A stretch of DNA of 64,000 nt from an uncultured Clostridia bacterium (GTDB taxonomy: Bacteria; Bacillota; Clostridia; Christensenellales; UBA1242). Shown piece by piece: positions 62,350-64,000 of the stretch; position 1 is the stretch's first letter; the number at the start of each line of letters is the position of its first letter. Location of the stretch: positions 64,204 to 128,203 of the forward strand of contig CAKNRR010000002.1 in NCBI GenBank assembly GCA_930990975.1, read 5' to 3'. The notes under the pieces were generated by a model, which saw only the letters and a program-made list of their open reading frames with translations, was not told the DNA's origin and searched no databases. A program made the position numbers and the translations under genes.

Positions 62350-62554
62350 TATAAAAAAATTTCTGAAATTTCTGTATATGTAACACAAAACAAAAAAAAT
62401 AAATGTATATTTACTACTGAAACTCGTTAATATAAACGATATTTGAATATCAATTATAAGAAATTTGATTTAACTAATAAATGATTTTACTTTTAAAAAC
62501 ATCCGTTGTAAGTTAATAACTTCTACGGATGTTTTTCTTACTTATCAACATTAC
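62350..62554 (+). repeat. Intercassette spacer, copy 2
   Basis: Near-identical to 58263-58449, including the terminator hairpin at about 62494-62536. The second EF-Tu-like gene plus spacer plus RHS start is thus repeated about 4.1 kb downstream of the first. Confidence 0.85.
62494..62536 (+). terminator. Terminator at the entry of cassette 5
   Basis: Same hairpin as at 58389-58431 (AAAACATCCGT with ACGGATGTTTT, T run). It directly precedes the RHS-like part of cassette 5. Confidence 0.8.
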
Positions 62555-64000
62555 CCACACAAAAGACAATGAAATGCAAAATGAAACTGGTTACTTATAT
62601 GATGAATTTGGTAGAATTATTGAAAAAACATATACTCAAAATAACACACCTGTATCTATTAAAAATTCATATGATAAATATGGCAATGTTTCTACTACAA
62701 CTGTAACCATAGGCAGTGTTGTTGATTCATATGAAAACACATATGACTATTCAAATCCACAACCAAAACATATTTCAACAAAAATTGGAAATGTTACCGA
62801 AACATATGGTTATGACAAACTAGGAAGAATAACAGAAACCAAACTTGGGACCCTCTACTCAAAATATTTTAACTATCTACAAAAAGGAAACTATACTTCT
62901 AACTTAGTGGCAAGTGAGTGGTTTGGTAAAAATGGTATAGTTAAAGAAAGTTTAAAATATTCATATGACCAAAACGGTAACATTATAAAAGTATTTGAAA
63001 ATGGTGAACTTATTCAAAGTTTTGAATATGATGGTATATCAAGGCTTATCAGAGAAAACAATAAAAAATTAAACAAAACCACTACTTTTGAATATGATGC
63101 TGGTGGTAACATTATCAGAAAAATTGAGTATGGTTATACAACAGTTGCTACCGATAATCTTTCTGGTGGATCTGTTATACCATACACCTACCCTACTGCT
63201 GGCTGGAAAGATCAACTTGTATCTTACAATGGGCAAAGCATTATTTATGATGTACTTGGCAACCCACTCACCTATCGTAATAACAATTTGTCTTGGTCAC
63301 ATGGCAGACAACTTGATAGGTTTAATGACATAACATATAAATATAATGCTGACGGTATCCGCACTAGCAAGACTGTAAATGGTGTCACCACACAATATTT
63401 TCTTGATGGAACAAAAATTCTTGCACAAAGCAATGGTAATATGCTGATATTCCATTATGGTAGCGAAGGTGTTATCGGTTTCACCTATCAAGGCATTGGA
63501 GAATATTATTATAAAAAGAATATCTTTGGTGATATCATAGGCATTATAGACGCAAACGGTACTGAAATTGTCAAATATGTTTATGATGCTTGGGGAAATC
63601 ATAAAATTGAATATTTAGATAATAGCGAACAAAAATCAAAATTTGTTGCAATTGATTCTAATTTATGGTATAATGCAAGTGACTCTAACAATAAGACTAT
63701 TGCTATAATAAATCCATTTCGTTATCGTAGTTATTACTATGATGTTGAAACTGGACTATACTATCTTAACTCAAGATACTATGACCCAGAGATTGGTAGA
63801 TTTATTAATGCAGATGATATTTCCACTTTAGATGTTACTCAAATAGCACTTAATGGACTTAATCTATATGCATATTGCTTAAATAATCCTGTAAATGAAG
63901 TTGACGAGGATGGTAATATACCTAAATGGTTAAAATGGTTGTTTGTCGGCATAGGTGCTTTATTTGTGATTGCAGCCGCTGCGATTTTAATTACTGCAAC
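62529..64000 (+). CDS. Silent RHS tip cassette 5, runs off the window
   Basis: The frame opens inside the terminator and is uninterrupted to the window end (about 490 codons). The RHS part starts at 62555 at the same point as cassette 3. To about 63010 it matches cassette 3; 63030-63280 has its own variants (PTAGWKDQLVSYNGQSIIYD); from about 63290 it matches the intact gene almost base for base, including the linker GNIPKWLKWLFVGIGALF. The toxin part lies beyond the window. No ribosome site is present. Confidence 0.75.
   Translation, partial: MFFLLINITHTKDNEMQNETGYLYDEFGRIIEKTYTQNNTPVSIKNSYDKYGNVSTTTVTIGSVVDSYENTYDYSNPQPKHISTKIGNVTETYGYDKLGRITETKLGTLYSKYFNYLQKGNYTSNLVASEWFGKNGIVKESLKYSYDQNGNIIKVFENGELIQSFEYDGISRLIRENNKKLNKTTTFEYDAGGNIIRKIEYGYTTVATDNLSGGSVIPYTYPTAGWKDQLVSYNGQSIIYDVLGNPLTYRNNNLSWSHGRQLDRFNDITYKYNADGIRTSKTVNGVTTQYFLDGTKILAQSNGNMLIFHYGSEGVIGFTYQGIGEYYYKKNIFGDIIGIIDANGTEIVKYVYDAWGNHKIEYLDNSEQKSKFVAIDSNLWYNASDSNNKTIAIINPFRYRSYYYDVETGLYYLNSRYYDPEIGRFINADDISTLDVTQIALNGLNLYAYCLNNPVNEVDEDGNIPKWLKWLFVGIGALFVIAAAAILITA

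Noticed and set aside
63297..63602. Minus-strand open frame also seen at 55191-55496
   Set aside because: The two are identical only because the underlying RHS DNA is duplicated; there is no start signal and codon use is that of an antisense shadow.

Overview
The window is low-GC DNA from a spore-forming, Clostridia-type Firmicute, probably an uncultured gut-type lineage (inference). A complete spoIIIAA-AH operon, ytxC, a T-box in front of thrS and the Gram-positive order of the frr-uppS-cdsA-rseP-polC-rimP-nusA-infB-rbfA-truB block support this. TGA acts as a normal stop codon. No rRNA, tRNA or CRISPR array was seen.

From 1 to 46.6 kb the window is a dense housekeeping chromosome, almost all on the minus strand. 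In window order it holds: queA (5' end), ruvB-ruvA-ruvC; yebC; an rRNA methyltransferase, rplT, rpmI and infC behind a leader with an attenuator; a DUF21-like membrane protein; xseB-xseA-nusB-asp23; spoIIIAH to AA; efp; an endonuclease IV-like gene; truB, nrnA-like, rbfA, infB, ylxQ, ylxR, nusA, rimP; a gene at the polC locus that encodes only the PolC N-terminal/OB part and the proofreading exonuclease; rseP, cdsA, uppS, frr, tsf, rpsB; secF-secD; a TIGR04086-type membrane protein; an unknown protein; yajC; thrS (without its TGS domain) with a T-box; ytxC. A small accessory patch follows at 37.4-41.0 kb: a lipoprotein, a 44-residue basic peptide and a two-gene operon with a metallo-beta-lactamase-fold protein. 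Then come a DUF1292 gene, yqgF, a HAD phosphatase, polA, a small membrane protein and an acyltransferase-fold protein.

At about 47.03 kb housekeeping DNA stops inside rarA: only the 3' end of rarA remains, and it abuts a large serine recombinase gene that carries an in-frame stop right after the catalytic serine. From there to the window end the DNA is a mobile or genomic island, whose other end is not in the window. Its control region has an ImmA/IrrE-type peptidase and an XRE repressor facing a short regulator with a sigma-region-4-like HTH, with repeated operator-like sites between them.

The island's main cargo is a polymorphic toxin locus (50.7-64 kb). One intact 1,864-residue RHS protein has a small nuclease-like C-terminal tip and a translationally coupled candidate immunity gene. 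It is followed by at least four promoterless, 5'-truncated RHS tips with other toxin domains, each next to a candidate immunity gene. Two of these cassettes start at the same RHS position, directly after identical terminator hairpins. They share long near-identical DNA with the intact gene, and one is a mosaic. This is the structure expected for a tip-switching toxin with a silent repertoire. Three of the candidate immunity proteins look like domain III of EF-Tu, which is the most unusual feature of the system.
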